Shown in pieces: positions 1 to 8,455 of a stretch of 61,589 nt of DNA (position 1 is the first letter of the stretch; every line of letters begins with the position of its first letter). The stretch is taken from NCBI GenBank assembly GCA_049680625.1, contig JBAUID010000002.1, positions 1-61,589 on the forward strand, in the 5' to 3' direction. Position numbers and translations under genes: made by a program. The notes beneath the pieces are model-generated. The model did not search any database. It was not told the origin of the DNA and saw nothing but the letters and a program-made list of their open reading frames with translations. Source of the stretch: JAUIAI01 sp049680625. Its GTDB lineage: Bacteria > Pseudomonadota > Gammaproteobacteria > Burkholderiales > Burkholderiaceae_E.

Positions 1-1
1 C

Positions 2-1321
2 TTTGCCAATCCACCAAAATCCGTGGCGAACCGCATCGGTGCCGACAACCTGCGCCAATTGATCTACACCGAGGCAGGCGGCAATATGCCGCAATGGTCG
101 GTTAACGAACTGGCCCGGCAGATTGCCAGCGGCAAAGTTGAGGCGGCCATGATTGCCGGCGGTGAGTCACTGGCAACTCAGAAAGCGGCCCAACGCCTTG
201 GCCGGACCCTGGACTGGAACGAAGACCCCGGCTCTACCCCGCAATCGTGGGGCATCAGCCGGCGAGGCTGGTCCGACCTTGAGGACAGGCACGGCATGCG
301 CGGCGCAATATATGCTTACCCCTTGTTCGAAAACGCGATCCGCGGCCATCGAAATCTGAGCCTGGATGCCCATCAGCAGGCGATGGCCCGACTGCTGGCT
401 GGTTTTGCCCAGGTTGCCGCCAACAACCCATTAGCCGATCGCCGGGCAGGATACGACGCAGCAACAATTGCCACCGTTTCTGATACTAATCCGATGATTG
501 GTTTTCCGTATACCCGGCTGATGAATGCGAACGCGTTCATTGATCAAAGCGCCGCGGTCATTTTGACCAGTGTCGGCAAAGCGAAGGCCCTGGGAATCAA
601 CCCGGAGCAATTTGTTTATTTACACGGCTGTGCTGATGCCCACGATCACTGGTACATCACTGACCGACGCGATTTTTATTCGTCACCGGCAATGGCCCAT
701 GTTTTTCGCGAAACCTTTGCAATGGCCGGTAAAACTATTCACGATATGGACGCAATCGATATTTACAGCTGTTTTCCGTCAGCCGTTGAAGTGGCCTGTG
801 ACACACTGGGGCTGAGCGAAGACGATCCGCGTGGTCTGACCATTACCGGCGGCCTGCCCTATTTTGGCGGCCCGGGTAATAACTACGTGACCCATTCAAT
901 TGCTCAAATGATGCTGAACCTGCGCGCAAAGCGCGGCACGTTTGGCCTGGTCACCGCCAACGGCAACTACCTGACAAAACACTCCGCCGGCATTTACAGC
1001 ACCGAACCCGTCGATCACCAAAACCTTCAGCAAAACGCCGTCAAGACCCAACAGGTGCAACAGGCACTGGACGCAACTGCCCATCCCGTCGTGACCGAGC
1101 TGGCCAGCGGCCCGGCGACGGTGGAAACCTGGACAGTAATTAACGACCGGCAGGGCCCACAATTTGCCATTGTTATTGGACGGCTCACGGACAACAGCCG
1201 TTTCATTGCCAATACGCCGTCTGACCCCGCTTTGCTGCAACAAATGCAGCAAAGCGACTACCTGGGATGCCCGGGTCAGGTTAGCAACGACGGTAAAACC
1301 AACCTGTTTAAGCCAAGCTAA
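2..1321 (+). CDS. Thiolase-like / acetyl-CoA acetyltransferase family protein (5' partial)
   Basis: The frame is already open at the window edge, so the start and some N-terminal residues lie upstream; a GTG at 23 is only an internal candidate. About 440 residues are visible. They show the thiolase fold pattern: an I-x-G-G-E-S segment (about residue 45 from the GTG), HGCADAHDHW in the middle, and a C-terminal half with GGLPYFGGPGNNYV. Where catalytic thiolases have GHP-x-GA and a C-x-GGG motif, this protein has GGPGNNY and ANGNYLTKH. It therefore resembles thiolase-like proteins that lack part of the catalytic triad and carry an extra C-terminal domain. The role is probably in acyl-CoA metabolism, but the reaction cannot be assigned. 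It converges on leuA with a 24-base gap. Confidence 0.75.
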   Translation, partial: FANPPKSVANRIGADNLRQLIYTEAGGNMPQWSVNELARQIASGKVEAAMIAGGESLATQKAAQRLGRTLDWNEDPGSTPQSWGISRRGWSDLEDRHGMRGAIYAYPLFENAIRGHRNLSLDAHQQAMARLLAGFAQVAANNPLADRRAGYDAATIATVSDTNPMIGFPYTRLMNANAFIDQSAAVILTSVGKAKALGINPEQFVYLHGCADAHDHWYITDRRDFYSSPAMAHVFRETFAMAGKTIHDMDAIDIYSCFPSAVEVACDTLGLSEDDPRGLTITGGLPYFGGPGNNYVTHSIAQMMLNLRAKRGTFGLVTANGNYLTKHSAGIYSTEPVDHQNLQQNAVKTQQVQQALDATAHPVVTELASGPATVETWTVINDRQGPQFAIVIGRLTDNSRFIANTPSDPALLQQMQQSDYLGCPGQVSNDGKTNLFKPS

Positions 1322-1345
1322 ACCGAACCAACCCAGTAAACCAGG

Positions 1346-3043
1346 TTATGCCGCCTGCGACTGGCTGCCGACGGATGCCAGGCCCATGCCTTGTCGGCGG
1401 GCGCGGCTAACCCCGGAAACAATAGCCCGTAAGGAAGCAGTGACAATATTCTCGTCCAGTCCGGCGCCATACAGGGTCGGGCCATCATTCACTTGTAATT
1501 CCAGGTAGGCAACCGCACGGGCGTCAGCACCCGAACCGATGGAATGTTCGTTGTAGCCCAGCACCCGAACCGTGCCATCCAACACCTGATTGATCCCAGA
1601 GACGAATGCGTCGATTGGTCCACTGCCAACCCCGGAAATTTCAACCTGCTCACCATCCAGATCAATCGTACCGGCAACGCTGACCTGCTTTGTGTCCGAC
1701 GCCGTGTTGATAACGTAGTCGGGTGCCGTCGCATTCAGGCCGTATTCGGATTGAATCAAGTCCCACAGATCGGAGGCTGCGAATTCTTTCCCACTTTCAT
1801 CCATTCCTTTTTGCACAACATGGCTGAATTCAATCTGCATGCGTCGCGGTAATTCAAGACCGTATTCGCTTTCGAGCAGATACGAAATACCGCCTTTGCC
1901 CGATTGACTGTTAACCCGGATAACGGCCTCATAAGAACGGCCGACATCTTTCGGATCAATTGGAAGATACGGCATATCCCAGATGTCGTCTTCACTGCGG
2001 GCATGAAATGCCTTCTTGATCGCATCCTGGTGAGAACCAGAAAAAGAGGTGTAAACCAGATCACCAACATAGGGGTGACGCGGATGAACCGGCAACTGAT
2101 TGCAATGCTCAACCGTGCGCCGGATGGCATCAATATTGGCAAAATCCAGCCCAGGCGACACCCCCTGCGAATACATGTTCAACGCGATATTTACCACGTC
2201 AACATTACCCGTGCGTTCGCCGTTGCCAAACAAACAACCCTCTACACGGTCAGCGCCAGCCATAATCGCAAACTCGCCGGCGGCGGTTCCCGTGCCACGG
2301 TCGTTGTGCGGATGGACAGACAGGATAATAGCGTCGCGCCGGGCCAGATTGCGGTGCATCCACTCCATCATGTCAGCAAAAATATTCGGGGTTGAATGTT
2401 CAACCGTTGACGGCAGATTGATAATGCATTTTTTTGCCGCGGTGGGCTGCCAGACATCGGTTACCGCATCCACGACCCGCTTGGAAAATTCAAGCTCAGT
2501 GCCAGAGAACATCTCGGGGGAATATTCAAACACCCAGTTGGTTTCCGGTTGTTTTTTGGCCAGTTCGCCAACCATGCGTGCATGGGTTGTTGCCAGTTCA
2601 ACAATGCCGTCTTCATCGGTGCCCAGCACAACCCGGCGCATTACCGGCGCCGTTGCGTTATACAAGTGCATGATAACGTTGCGCGCACCAATCACTGACT
2701 CAAACGTGCGTTCAATCAGGTGGTCCCTGGCCTGGGTCAGTACCTGAATGTGTACATCAGCAGGAATCAAATCCTCTTCGATCAGTTTGCGAACAAAGTC
2801 AAAGTCAGTCTGAGAGGCTGACGGAAACCCGACTTCTATTTCTTTGAACCCAATATCAACCAGGGCCTGGAACATCAGCAGTTTGCGCGCCGGATCCATC
2901 GGCTCGATCAGTGCCTGATTACCATCACGCAGATCAACACTGGCCCAGATTGGCGCCTTGGTAATGACGGCATCGGGCCAGGTACGGTCGGTCAAACCGA
3001 CGGGCTTAAAGGCACGGTATTTTTTAGCGGGATCTTGCAACAT
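1346..3043 (-). CDS. leuA: 2-isopropylmalate synthase (type 2, about 565 aa)
   Basis: First committed step of leucine synthesis: acetyl-CoA plus 2-oxoisovalerate gives 2-isopropylmalate. The start ATG at 3043 is chosen because AGGAAG lies 7 bases upstream and the protein then opens with MLQDPAKKYRAF, normal for the family. A longer frame to 3130 would run into the attenuator hairpin. The catalytic TIM barrel shows VDLRDGNQ (metal and substrate binding), H-P-H-N in LSVHPHNDRGTG and the GNGERTGN motif. The last ~130 residues form the LeuA regulatory (leucine-binding) domain. Length fits the alpha/beta-proteobacterial type-2 LeuA. It is expressed from a leader with a leucine-rich peptide and a terminator, so attenuation by leucyl-tRNA level is expected. 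Confidence 0.95.
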   Translation of the reverse strand: MLQDPAKKYRAFKPVGLTDRTWPDAVITKAPIWASVDLRDGNQALIEPMDPARKLLMFQALVDIGFKEIEVGFPSASQTDFDFVRKLIEEDLIPADVHIQVLTQARDHLIERTFESVIGARNVIMHLYNATAPVMRRVVLGTDEDGIVELATTHARMVGELAKKQPETNWVFEYSPEMFSGTELEFSKRVVDAVTDVWQPTAAKKCIINLPSTVEHSTPNIFADMMEWMHRNLARRDAIILSVHPHNDRGTGTAAGEFAIMAGADRVEGCLFGNGERTGNVDVVNIALNMYSQGVSPGLDFANIDAIRRTVEHCNQLPVHPRHPYVGDLVYTSFSGSHQDAIKKAFHARSEDDIWDMPYLPIDPKDVGRSYEAVIRVNSQSGKGGISYLLESEYGLELPRRMQIEFSHVVQKGMDESGKEFAASDLWDLIQSEYGLNATAPDYVINTASDTKQVSVAGTIDLDGEQVEISGVGSGPIDAFVSGINQVLDGTVRVLGYNEHSIGSGADARAVAYLELQVNDGPTLYGAGLDENIVTASLRAIVSGVSRARRQGMGLASVGSQSQAA

Positions 3044-3100
3044 GTCAGTGCTTCCTGGGTTGGCAGTTAATAAAAACCTGTGCGGCGTATAAAAAAATCT

Positions 3101-3140
3101 AAAAAAAAAAACGGCCCGCTGCAGTTGCATTCGGGCCGTT
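3101..3140 (-). terminator. leuA attenuator: rho-independent terminator in the leader
   Basis: On the minus strand a perfect 9-bp stem (arms 3132-3140 and 3110-3118, AACGGCCCG with CGGGCCGTT, 13-base loop) is followed at once by about ten T (3110-3101) and a further T-rich stretch. It lies between the leucine-rich leader peptide stop (3164) and the leuA start (3043). That is the position of a transcription attenuator rather than an end-of-gene terminator, because leuA lies downstream on the same strand. Confidence 0.85.
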
Positions 3141-3163
3141 TCTAAAGACTGGAGTGACGCGCG

Positions 3164-3232
3164 CTACGGTCTTCGCCCTTGAAAGCGAATAAGTAGTAGT
3201 AGCGTGTTTGGTGCGAGTGCGTTCCGATCCAT
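3164..3232 (-). CDS. leuL: Leucine operon leader peptide (22 aa)
   Basis: A short frame on the minus strand begins ATG GAT CGG AAC and ends CCG TAG. It encodes 22 residues whose centre reads NTLLLLIRF, with four consecutive leucine codons (CTA CTA CTA CTT) and then ATT. CTA is typically a rare leucine codon in GC-rich proteobacteria, which would make stalling sensitive to charged tRNA. The stop lies 24 bases ahead of the attenuator hairpin. No strong Shine-Dalgarno is visible (GGTTCAG upstream). The leucine run, the terminator and leuA together fit classical ribosome-mediated attenuation. The exact antiterminator pairing is not obvious by eye; CCGT near the end of the peptide frame could pair with ACGG of the first terminator arm. 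Confidence 0.85.
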   Translation of the reverse strand: MDRNALAPNTLLLLIRFQGRRP

Positions 3233-3363
3233 GACTGAACCATATCACAGACACAGCGCGCGGGAAACCCCCCGGAAGCCGAGCTTTTGGGCGGGTATTT
3301 TTCACACAGCATCGGTCAGTCGTCTTATAGTGGGGTTCATCTCAATTTCAAGTCATTAGCGCT

Positions 3364-4341
3364 ATGGACAATTTAGACCGGCAGGTTCTGCAACAAGCCG
3401 TCTCCTGGCATGAAGAAGGCCGGGCCGTCTGGCTGGTCACGGTGGTTGAAACCTGGGGCTCTGCCCCCCGCCCGCCCGGTGCCCTGCTGGCCATGCGCGA
3501 CGACGGAGTGGTGGTTGGCTCGGTTTCCGGCGGCTGTGTTGAGGACGACTTAATCGACCGTGTCCGCCACGGTGAACGAGTTGGCAAACCGTCAATCATC
3601 CGCTACGGGGTCAGCCGCGAAGAAGCCGCCCGCTTTGGCCTGCCGTGCGGCGGCACCTTGCGGCTGATTCAGGAGCCTCTGACCGATCCTGCCTGGGCTC
3701 GCCAGGTACTTGAGCAGACTGCCTCCCACCAGCTGGTCACCCGTACGCTGAACCTGGAAACCGGTGCGTCAGTGGTTGCCCAGGGTAGCCGCGGGGAGAG
3801 CTTCAGTTTTGACGGTCAGACGATGCGCTCGGTATTTGGGCCGCGCTGGCGGGTACTGGTCATTGGCGCCGGTCAGTTGTCACGCGTCTTTGCCATCATG
3901 GCCCAGGCTCTGGACTTCGAGGTAATTTGCTGCGACCCGCGTGAGGAATACCACTTAACCTGGGACGTACCCGACACCACGTTCTCTAAAGAGATGCCCG
4001 ATGATTTAATCCAGGAACTAAAACTGGATGCCCATAGTGCTGTGGTTGCGGTCACCCACGATCCGAAGCTTGATGACCTGGCAATTATCGATGCCTTACA
4101 GTCCGAGGCTTTTTACGTCGGCGCCCTAGGGTCACGAGGCAACACCGCTCAGCGCAAAGAACGACTCGCGATGTTTGATGTCACGCCGGAACAAATTGAA
4201 CGCCTGCACGGCCCGATCGGCCTCGATATTGGCAGCCGGACACCGGCGGAAATTGCGGTCTCAATTATTGCCGAGATGGTTGCCGTGCGTAACGGTGTAC
4301 CGCTGACCCAGAAAAAGCCGGAACTGGCGCCAGCCGCCTAA
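3364..4341 (+). CDS. XdhC/CoxI-family molybdenum cofactor maturation protein (325 aa)
   Basis: Proteins of this family bind molybdenum cofactor and help its sulfuration and insertion into xanthine-dehydrogenase/CO-dehydrogenase-type enzymes in the cytoplasm. The N-terminal XdhC domain shows VETWGSAPRPPGA and SVSGGCVEDDL. The C-terminal Rossmann domain starts at LVIGAGQLSR (about residue 169), followed by CCDPREEY and the conserved end GALGSRGN and HGPIGLDIGSRTPAEIAVSI. Length is normal for the two-domain form. The ATG at 3364 has only a weak ribosome site. It precedes the plus-strand cox genes on the same strand, though dcd (opposite strand) intervenes, so it may have its own promoter (TATAGT at 3326-3331 is a weak -10 candidate). 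Confidence 0.88.
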   Translation: MDNLDRQVLQQAVSWHEEGRAVWLVTVVETWGSAPRPPGALLAMRDDGVVVGSVSGGCVEDDLIDRVRHGERVGKPSIIRYGVSREEAARFGLPCGGTLRLIQEPLTDPAWARQVLEQTASHQLVTRTLNLETGASVVAQGSRGESFSFDGQTMRSVFGPRWRVLVIGAGQLSRVFAIMAQALDFEVICCDPREEYHLTWDVPDTTFSKEMPDDLIQELKLDAHSAVVAVTHDPKLDDLAIIDALQSEAFYVGALGSRGNTAQRKERLAMFDVTPEQIERLHGPIGLDIGSRTPAEIAVSIIAEMVAVRNGVPLTQKKPELAPAA

Positions 4342-4395
4342 GCAACGAACCAACCGAACCCGGTATAACCTGCCCGGGTCAGGGCCCTGCCAGGG

Positions 4396-4962
4396 TCAGG
4401 TTTTGGGCAGGGTGACCCCAGTCTGGCCCTGGTACTTGCCGCCGCGATCTTTATAACTGGTTTCGCAGACTTCATCAGACTCCAGAAACAGCATCTGGGC
4501 GCAGCCTTCGCCGGCGTAAATGCGAGCGGGCAACGGGGTTGTGTTAGAGAATTCGAGGGTTACATGGCCTTCCCACTCGGGTTCAAGCGGAGTCACGTTG
4601 ACAATTACCCCGCAGCGCGCATACGTCGACTTGCCCAGGCAGATGGTTAGCACCGAACGTGGGATTCGGAAGTACTCAACCGTGCGGGCCAGGGCAAAAG
4701 AGTTGGGCGGAATAATGCAGACATCACCCTTCACATCGACAAAAGATCCGTCATCAAAGGCTTTCGGGTCAACAATGCTCGAGTTAATGTTGGTGAAGAT
4801 TTTAAATTCGTTGGCGCAGCGCACGTCGTAACCGTAACTGGAGGTGCCGTAGGACACGATTCGCCGGCCGTCCACCGCACGAACCTGACCGGGTTCAAAC
4901 GGTTCGATCATGCCGTGCGCGGCTGCCATTTCCCGGATCCACCGGTCTGCTTTAATACTCAT
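4396..4962 (-). CDS. dcd: dCTP deaminase (188 aa)
   Basis: Deaminates dCTP to dUTP for thymidylate synthesis; a homotrimer of the dUTPase fold. The sequence is full length for the proteobacterial enzyme and shows KSTYARCGV, TPLEPEWEGHVTLEFSN with the catalytic glutamate, and the C-terminal GKYQGQTGV tail that closes over the substrate. It sits alone on the minus strand inside a run of molybdenum-enzyme genes. In Betaproteobacteria dcd is often near apbC and metG, which lie about 11 kb further on here. This suggests that the cox/mod genes were inserted between dcd and apbC (inference). A GC-rich repeat (CCCGGGTCAGGGCCCTGCCAGGGTCAGG-like, 4373-4400) lies at its 3' end. Confidence 0.95.
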   Translation of the reverse strand: MSIKADRWIREMAAAHGMIEPFEPGQVRAVDGRRIVSYGTSSYGYDVRCANEFKIFTNINSSIVDPKAFDDGSFVDVKGDVCIIPPNSFALARTVEYFRIPRSVLTICLGKSTYARCGVIVNVTPLEPEWEGHVTLEFSNTTPLPARIYAGEGCAQMLFLESDEVCETSYKDRGGKYQGQTGVTLPKT

Positions 4963-4981
4963 CGTTCTGCCTGTGTACTCA

Positions 4982-5009
4982 TTGGCGAATTCTAGCAGGC
5001 GGTTACAAT
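4982..5009 (+). promoter_or_regulatory. Candidate sigma-70 promoter for the coxS-M-D-E-G operon
   Basis: TTGGCG (4982-4987), a 16-base spacer and TACAAT (5004-5009) precede coxS. The coxS ATG at 5046 has AGGAG 6 bases upstream. This is the best promoter-like pair in the 83-base divergent gap with dcd. Supported by consensus match only. Confidence 0.4.
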
Positions 5010-5045
5010 ACCGCTCATCTTAAGTGACCGCTCTCAGGAGAAACC

Positions 5046-5531
5046 ATGCCCCAAACTGTGACCCAAGCCGCGGTCAGTATGACCGTCAACGGCAAGTCGG
5101 TGTCTGCCGACATCGATCCGCGCACTTTGCTTGTTCAGTTTATCCGCGACAACCTGTCCCTGACCGGCACCCATGTCGGCTGTGACACCGCGCAATGTGG
5201 GGCCTGTACGGTTCACCTGAACGGCCGGGCGGTTAAAGCCTGCTCGATGCTGGCACTACAAGCCAATGGCAGCGAGGTCACCACCATCGAAGGTCTGGCC
5301 ACCGGGGACCAGCTGCACCCGATGCAACAAGCCTTCAAGACAACCCACGGCCTGCAGTGCGGATTCTGCACACCGGGCATGGTGATGTCGGCACTGCAAA
5401 TTCTTGATGACAACCCAAAACCCAGCGAGCAGGAAATTCGCGAAGCGCTTGAGGGCAACATCTGCCGCTGTACCGGCTACGAAAATATTGTTAAAGCGGT
5501 GCAGTTAGTTGCATCCGAATCCGGAAACTGA
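5046..5531 (+). CDS. coxS: Molybdenum hydroxylase small subunit, 2x[2Fe-2S] (CoxS-like, copy 1)
   Basis: Electron-transfer subunit of xanthine-oxidase-family hydroxylases. The N-terminal plant-type ferredoxin domain has C-x4-C-x2-C in CDTAQCGAC with the fourth cysteine in VKAC. The C-terminal four-helix domain has QCGFCTPGM and NICRCTGY for the second cluster. 161 aa is normal. A good ribosome site (AGGAGAAACC) precedes ATG 5046. The next gene, coxM, starts 11 bases after the stop. It is a clear paralogue of the copy at 12161-12637. Its operon has no large subunit, so it either assembles with the CoxL encoded on the opposite strand or is a leftover of a lost enzyme. Confidence 0.9.
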   Translation: MPQTVTQAAVSMTVNGKSVSADIDPRTLLVQFIRDNLSLTGTHVGCDTAQCGACTVHLNGRAVKACSMLALQANGSEVTTIEGLATGDQLHPMQQAFKTTHGLQCGFCTPGMVMSALQILDDNPKPSEQEIREALEGNICRCTGYENIVKAVQLVASESGN

Positions 5532-5542
5532 GCGAGACACTT

Positions 5543-6340
5543 ATGTACGAATTCAATTACGAACACCCCGGGTCAGCGGATGCCGCAGTCAAACTGGCCA
5601 CCGAAGACAGTCGTTACCTTGCCGGCGGCCAAAGCCTGATTCAGTCAATGAAACTGCGCCTGGCTTCTGCTGAGAACCTGATTGATTTATCAGCGATTGA
5701 CAGCCTGTCGGGTATTACGGTTAGTGCTGATGGTGTGCGTATCGGCGCGATGACAACCCACAACGCGGTTGCGCGTTCTGCGGATGTCATCAAATCAATA
5801 CCCGCGCTTGCGCAACTTGCCTCGGGCATTGGTGACCAAATGGTTCGCAACATGGGCACACTCGGTGGTTCAATCGCCAACTCCGACCCGGCCGCTTGTT
5901 ACCCGGCTGCGGCTTTGGCACTGGCAGCAACCATTCATACTCACAAACGAGATTTGCCGGCTGACGGATTTTTCACCGGCTTGTTTGAAACCTCTCTGGA
6001 TGCTGGCGAATTAATTACCGCGGTAACGTTTGCAATTCCAAAACGGGCGGCGTACGTTAAATTCAAACAACCCGCCTCGCGATTTGCCCTGGTTGGGGTG
6101 ATGGTTGCCGAACATGCTGATGGGGTTCGGGTAGCGGCCACCGGGGCCAGCGATCACGCATTCCGAATCACCGATTTTGAGCAAGCCCTGAATGGCAATT
6201 TTGCAGTTTCTGCCCTTTCCGGCAAAGAAATCAGCGCTGACGGCCTTAATTCAGATATCCACGGCTCTGCGCAATACCGGGCCGCAATGGTTGGTGTGAT
6301 GGCGCGTCGTGCGGTAGCTGCAGCCGGAGGGAAGGCTTGA
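5543..6340 (+). CDS. coxM: Molybdenum hydroxylase FAD-binding medium subunit (CoxM-like, copy 1)
   Basis: Medium subunit that binds FAD and passes electrons to the final acceptor. The FAD pyrophosphate motifs are visible: LAGGQSLIQSMKLR near residue 27 and TLGGSIANSDPAACYPAA near residue 110. The C-terminal CO_deh_flav_C-type domain ends in ARRAVAAAGG. 265 aa is usual for small CoxM forms. It is paralogous to the protein at 8980-9777 (shared FFTGLFET, SDIH and ARFRAVAAA-like ending). Its TGA overlaps the next gene's TTG start, leaving no space for a coxL. Confidence 0.9.
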   Translation: MYEFNYEHPGSADAAVKLATEDSRYLAGGQSLIQSMKLRLASAENLIDLSAIDSLSGITVSADGVRIGAMTTHNAVARSADVIKSIPALAQLASGIGDQMVRNMGTLGGSIANSDPAACYPAAALALAATIHTHKRDLPADGFFTGLFETSLDAGELITAVTFAIPKRAAYVKFKQPASRFALVGVMVAEHADGVRVAATGASDHAFRITDFEQALNGNFAVSALSGKEISADGLNSDIHGSAQYRAAMVGVMARRAVAAAGGKA

Positions 6341-7248
6341 CCGCAATCCCGGCAGATGTCGACCAGACTATCTCGCTGCTCGCCCGTCACGATTATCTTG
6401 CCGGCCGGGCGCTGGCCACCCCGGTGTTTCTGGCGCTCGCCCTGCAGCGCCCGCTGCTGCTCGAAGGCGAAGCCGGCGTGGGCAAGACAGAATTGGCCAA
6501 AGTACTTGCCACGGCTTTTAACGCGCCGTTAATTCGACTGCAGTGTTACGAGGGCCTGGATATTTCGCAGGCGGCCTACGAATGGAATGTTGCCCGCCAG
6601 ATGCTTGAAATTCGGCTGGCTGAGGTTGCTGGTGCCGGACAGTCCTCGCCGACGTCTGCCGCAGATATCGCCCATGATTTGTACCGGCGCGAACTATTAA
6701 TTGAACGCCCGCTGTTGTCAGCCCTGACCAGCAAACGACGTCCGGTACTGCTTATCGACGAGCTCGACCGCGCCGACGAACCATTCGAAGCCTTTTTGCT
6801 CGAACTGCTGTCCGAATACCAGATGACAATCCCTGAGCTTGGCCCGATTCGCGCGGAGCAACCACCGATTGTGCTGATTACCTCAAACCGCACCCGCGAA
6901 ATTCACGACGCGCTCAAGCGGCGTTGTCTGTATACGTGGGTCGACTACCCTGATGCCGCCACCGAACTCGATATCGTGCGCCGCAAGGCACCCGGGGTCA
7001 GCGAGCAACTGGCTAAAGAAGTGGTTCGCTTTGTGCAATCCAGTCGCGCGGTCGACTTGTTCAAACCCCCTGGGGTTGCCGAAACAATCGACTGGGCCCA
7101 GGCCTTACAAGCCATGAACACCACTTCTCTGGACAGTGAGCGGATCGACGAAACACTCGGGGTTCTGCTCAAATACCAGGACGATATCGAGCGCGTTCGC
7201 CGTTCCGATATTAAAGCCATGATGGAAGGCCGGTTGCCGCCGCCGTGA
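6337..7248 (+). CDS. coxD: MoxR/CoxD-type AAA+ ATPase
   Basis: AAA+ ATPase of the MoxR group. In CO dehydrogenase systems CoxD works with CoxE to mature the [CuSMoO2] or related active site. Walker A is GEAGVGKTEL (about residue 47) and Walker B is VLLIDELDRADE (about residue 141); sensor 1 is ITSNRTRE and a CoxD-like C-terminal lid follows. The start is taken as TTG at 6337, overlapping coxM's stop as TTGA, because GGAGGGAAGG lies just upstream. The TGA of this gene overlaps the coxE start (TGATG), so translational coupling is likely. Confidence 0.9.
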   Translation: MTAIPADVDQTISLLARHDYLAGRALATPVFLALALQRPLLLEGEAGVGKTELAKVLATAFNAPLIRLQCYEGLDISQAAYEWNVARQMLEIRLAEVAGAGQSSPTSAADIAHDLYRRELLIERPLLSALTSKRRPVLLIDELDRADEPFEAFLLELLSEYQMTIPELGPIRAEQPPIVLITSNRTREIHDALKRRCLYTWVDYPDAATELDIVRRKAPGVSEQLAKEVVRFVQSSRAVDLFKPPGVAETIDWAQALQAMNTTSLDSERIDETLGVLLKYQDDIERVRRSDIKAMMEGRLPPP

Positions 7249-8444
7249 TGCCAGGGCCAGAGCAAACACCAGCAAGTAAAACCAACGACCCGACAGAAAG
7301 CAGGTCGCCGGCGCTTATTGGCGAAAACGTTGTTCACTTCGGGCGTTTCCTGCGCAACGCAGGTTTACCCGTCGGCCCGGATCGAATCACCAACGCGATG
7401 AAAGTCCTGGCCCTGGTCGGGGTTAAGAATCGAAACGACATGCATAGTGCGCTGGCCTCCGTCCTGGTGGACCGCCACGAAAACCAGCCGATCTTCGACG
7501 GCGCATTTGAAATGTTCTGGGACCGGGCTGGCGAATTCAAGCCAACCGTTGCCCAACTGGCGCAGGACGCGCAGGCGGATCAGAATCAGGCCGAACAAGT
7601 GACCCATGCCCGCCTGGCCCAGCAGTTCCAGGCCCCGGTTGGGCCGCAGGATGATGAGCAGGAACAAGCCGACGCGGCAGCAACATTCTCTGAGCGTGAA
7701 CGCTTGCGCGAGCAAGATTTTGCCAGCATGACCCAGGAGGAATTCCGCCTGGCCAGTCGCCTGGTGCGCCAACTGAACCTACCGCTGCAAACCATCCAGA
7801 CCCGCCGCTCACGCAATGCGGTTCGTGGCCATATCGATTTGCGCCGCACGGCCCAGCGCATGGTTCGGACCCCGGACACCTTGCGCCCTGCCTACCGACA
7901 GCGGATACGCCAGGATCCGCCAATCGTTGTGCTGCTGGATATATCCGGATCCATGGAACGTTATGCGCGCATGTTCCTGCACTTCACTCACGGGCTGGTG
8001 CGGCGCTATCAGCGGGTCGATGCTCTGGTCTTTGGCACGCGCTTAACAAACATCAGCCGTTGCCTGCGAGACCGCGATGTTGATGTGGCTTTGCGCAGCG
8101 CTTCGCGCCAGGTGCAAGACTGGCACGGCGGCACCCGGATAGGAACAAGCCTGAAAGACTTCAACCACTTGTGGGCCCGGCGCCTGCTGGGCGGCAATGC
8201 CACTTTGATCCTGGTGACCGATGGTCTGGACCGGGACGACGGCCCAACCCTCGCCCGCGAAGCCGGTCTGCTGCGCCGCTTTGCCCGCCAGATTATCTGG
8301 CTGAACCCACTTCTACGGTACGATGGCTTCGAACCGAAAGCAGCGGGGATCAAAACCTTATTACCGCTGACCGACCATTTTCTGCCCGTGCACAATGTCA
8401 ACTCACTGGCAGACTTGGGTGAGCAACTTAAAAAACGACCCTGA
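7248..8444 (+). CDS. coxE: VWA-domain protein, CoxE-like
   Basis: CoxE-family partner of the MoxR ATPase in maturation of Mo hydroxylases. The C-terminal von Willebrand A domain has an intact MIDAS, DISGSM (about residue 227), with later LVTDG. The N-terminal half is charged and glutamine-rich, as is usual for these proteins. ATG 7248 is chosen because it overlaps the coxD stop; a GTG three bases earlier is in the same frame. Length of about 398 aa is normal. Together with coxD it forms the conserved AAA/VWA pair. Confidence 0.9.
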   Translation: MPGPEQTPASKTNDPTESRSPALIGENVVHFGRFLRNAGLPVGPDRITNAMKVLALVGVKNRNDMHSALASVLVDRHENQPIFDGAFEMFWDRAGEFKPTVAQLAQDAQADQNQAEQVTHARLAQQFQAPVGPQDDEQEQADAAATFSERERLREQDFASMTQEEFRLASRLVRQLNLPLQTIQTRRSRNAVRGHIDLRRTAQRMVRTPDTLRPAYRQRIRQDPPIVVLLDISGSMERYARMFLHFTHGLVRRYQRVDALVFGTRLTNISRCLRDRDVDVALRSASRQVQDWHGGTRIGTSLKDFNHLWARRLLGGNATLILVTDGLDRDDGPTLAREAGLLRRFARQIIWLNPLLRYDGFEPKAAGIKTLLPLTDHFLPVHNVNSLADLGEQLKKRP

Positions 8445-8455
8445 AAGGAACAACT

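Noticed and set aside
3099..3305. Minus-strand frame overlapping the leuA leader
   Set aside because: It runs through the attenuator hairpin and is low-complexity near its end; the 22-residue leader in another frame explains the region better.
4373..4400. GC-rich repeats at the dcd 3' end as a terminator
   Set aside because: Several overlapping short stems are possible but none is followed by a T-run on either strand.
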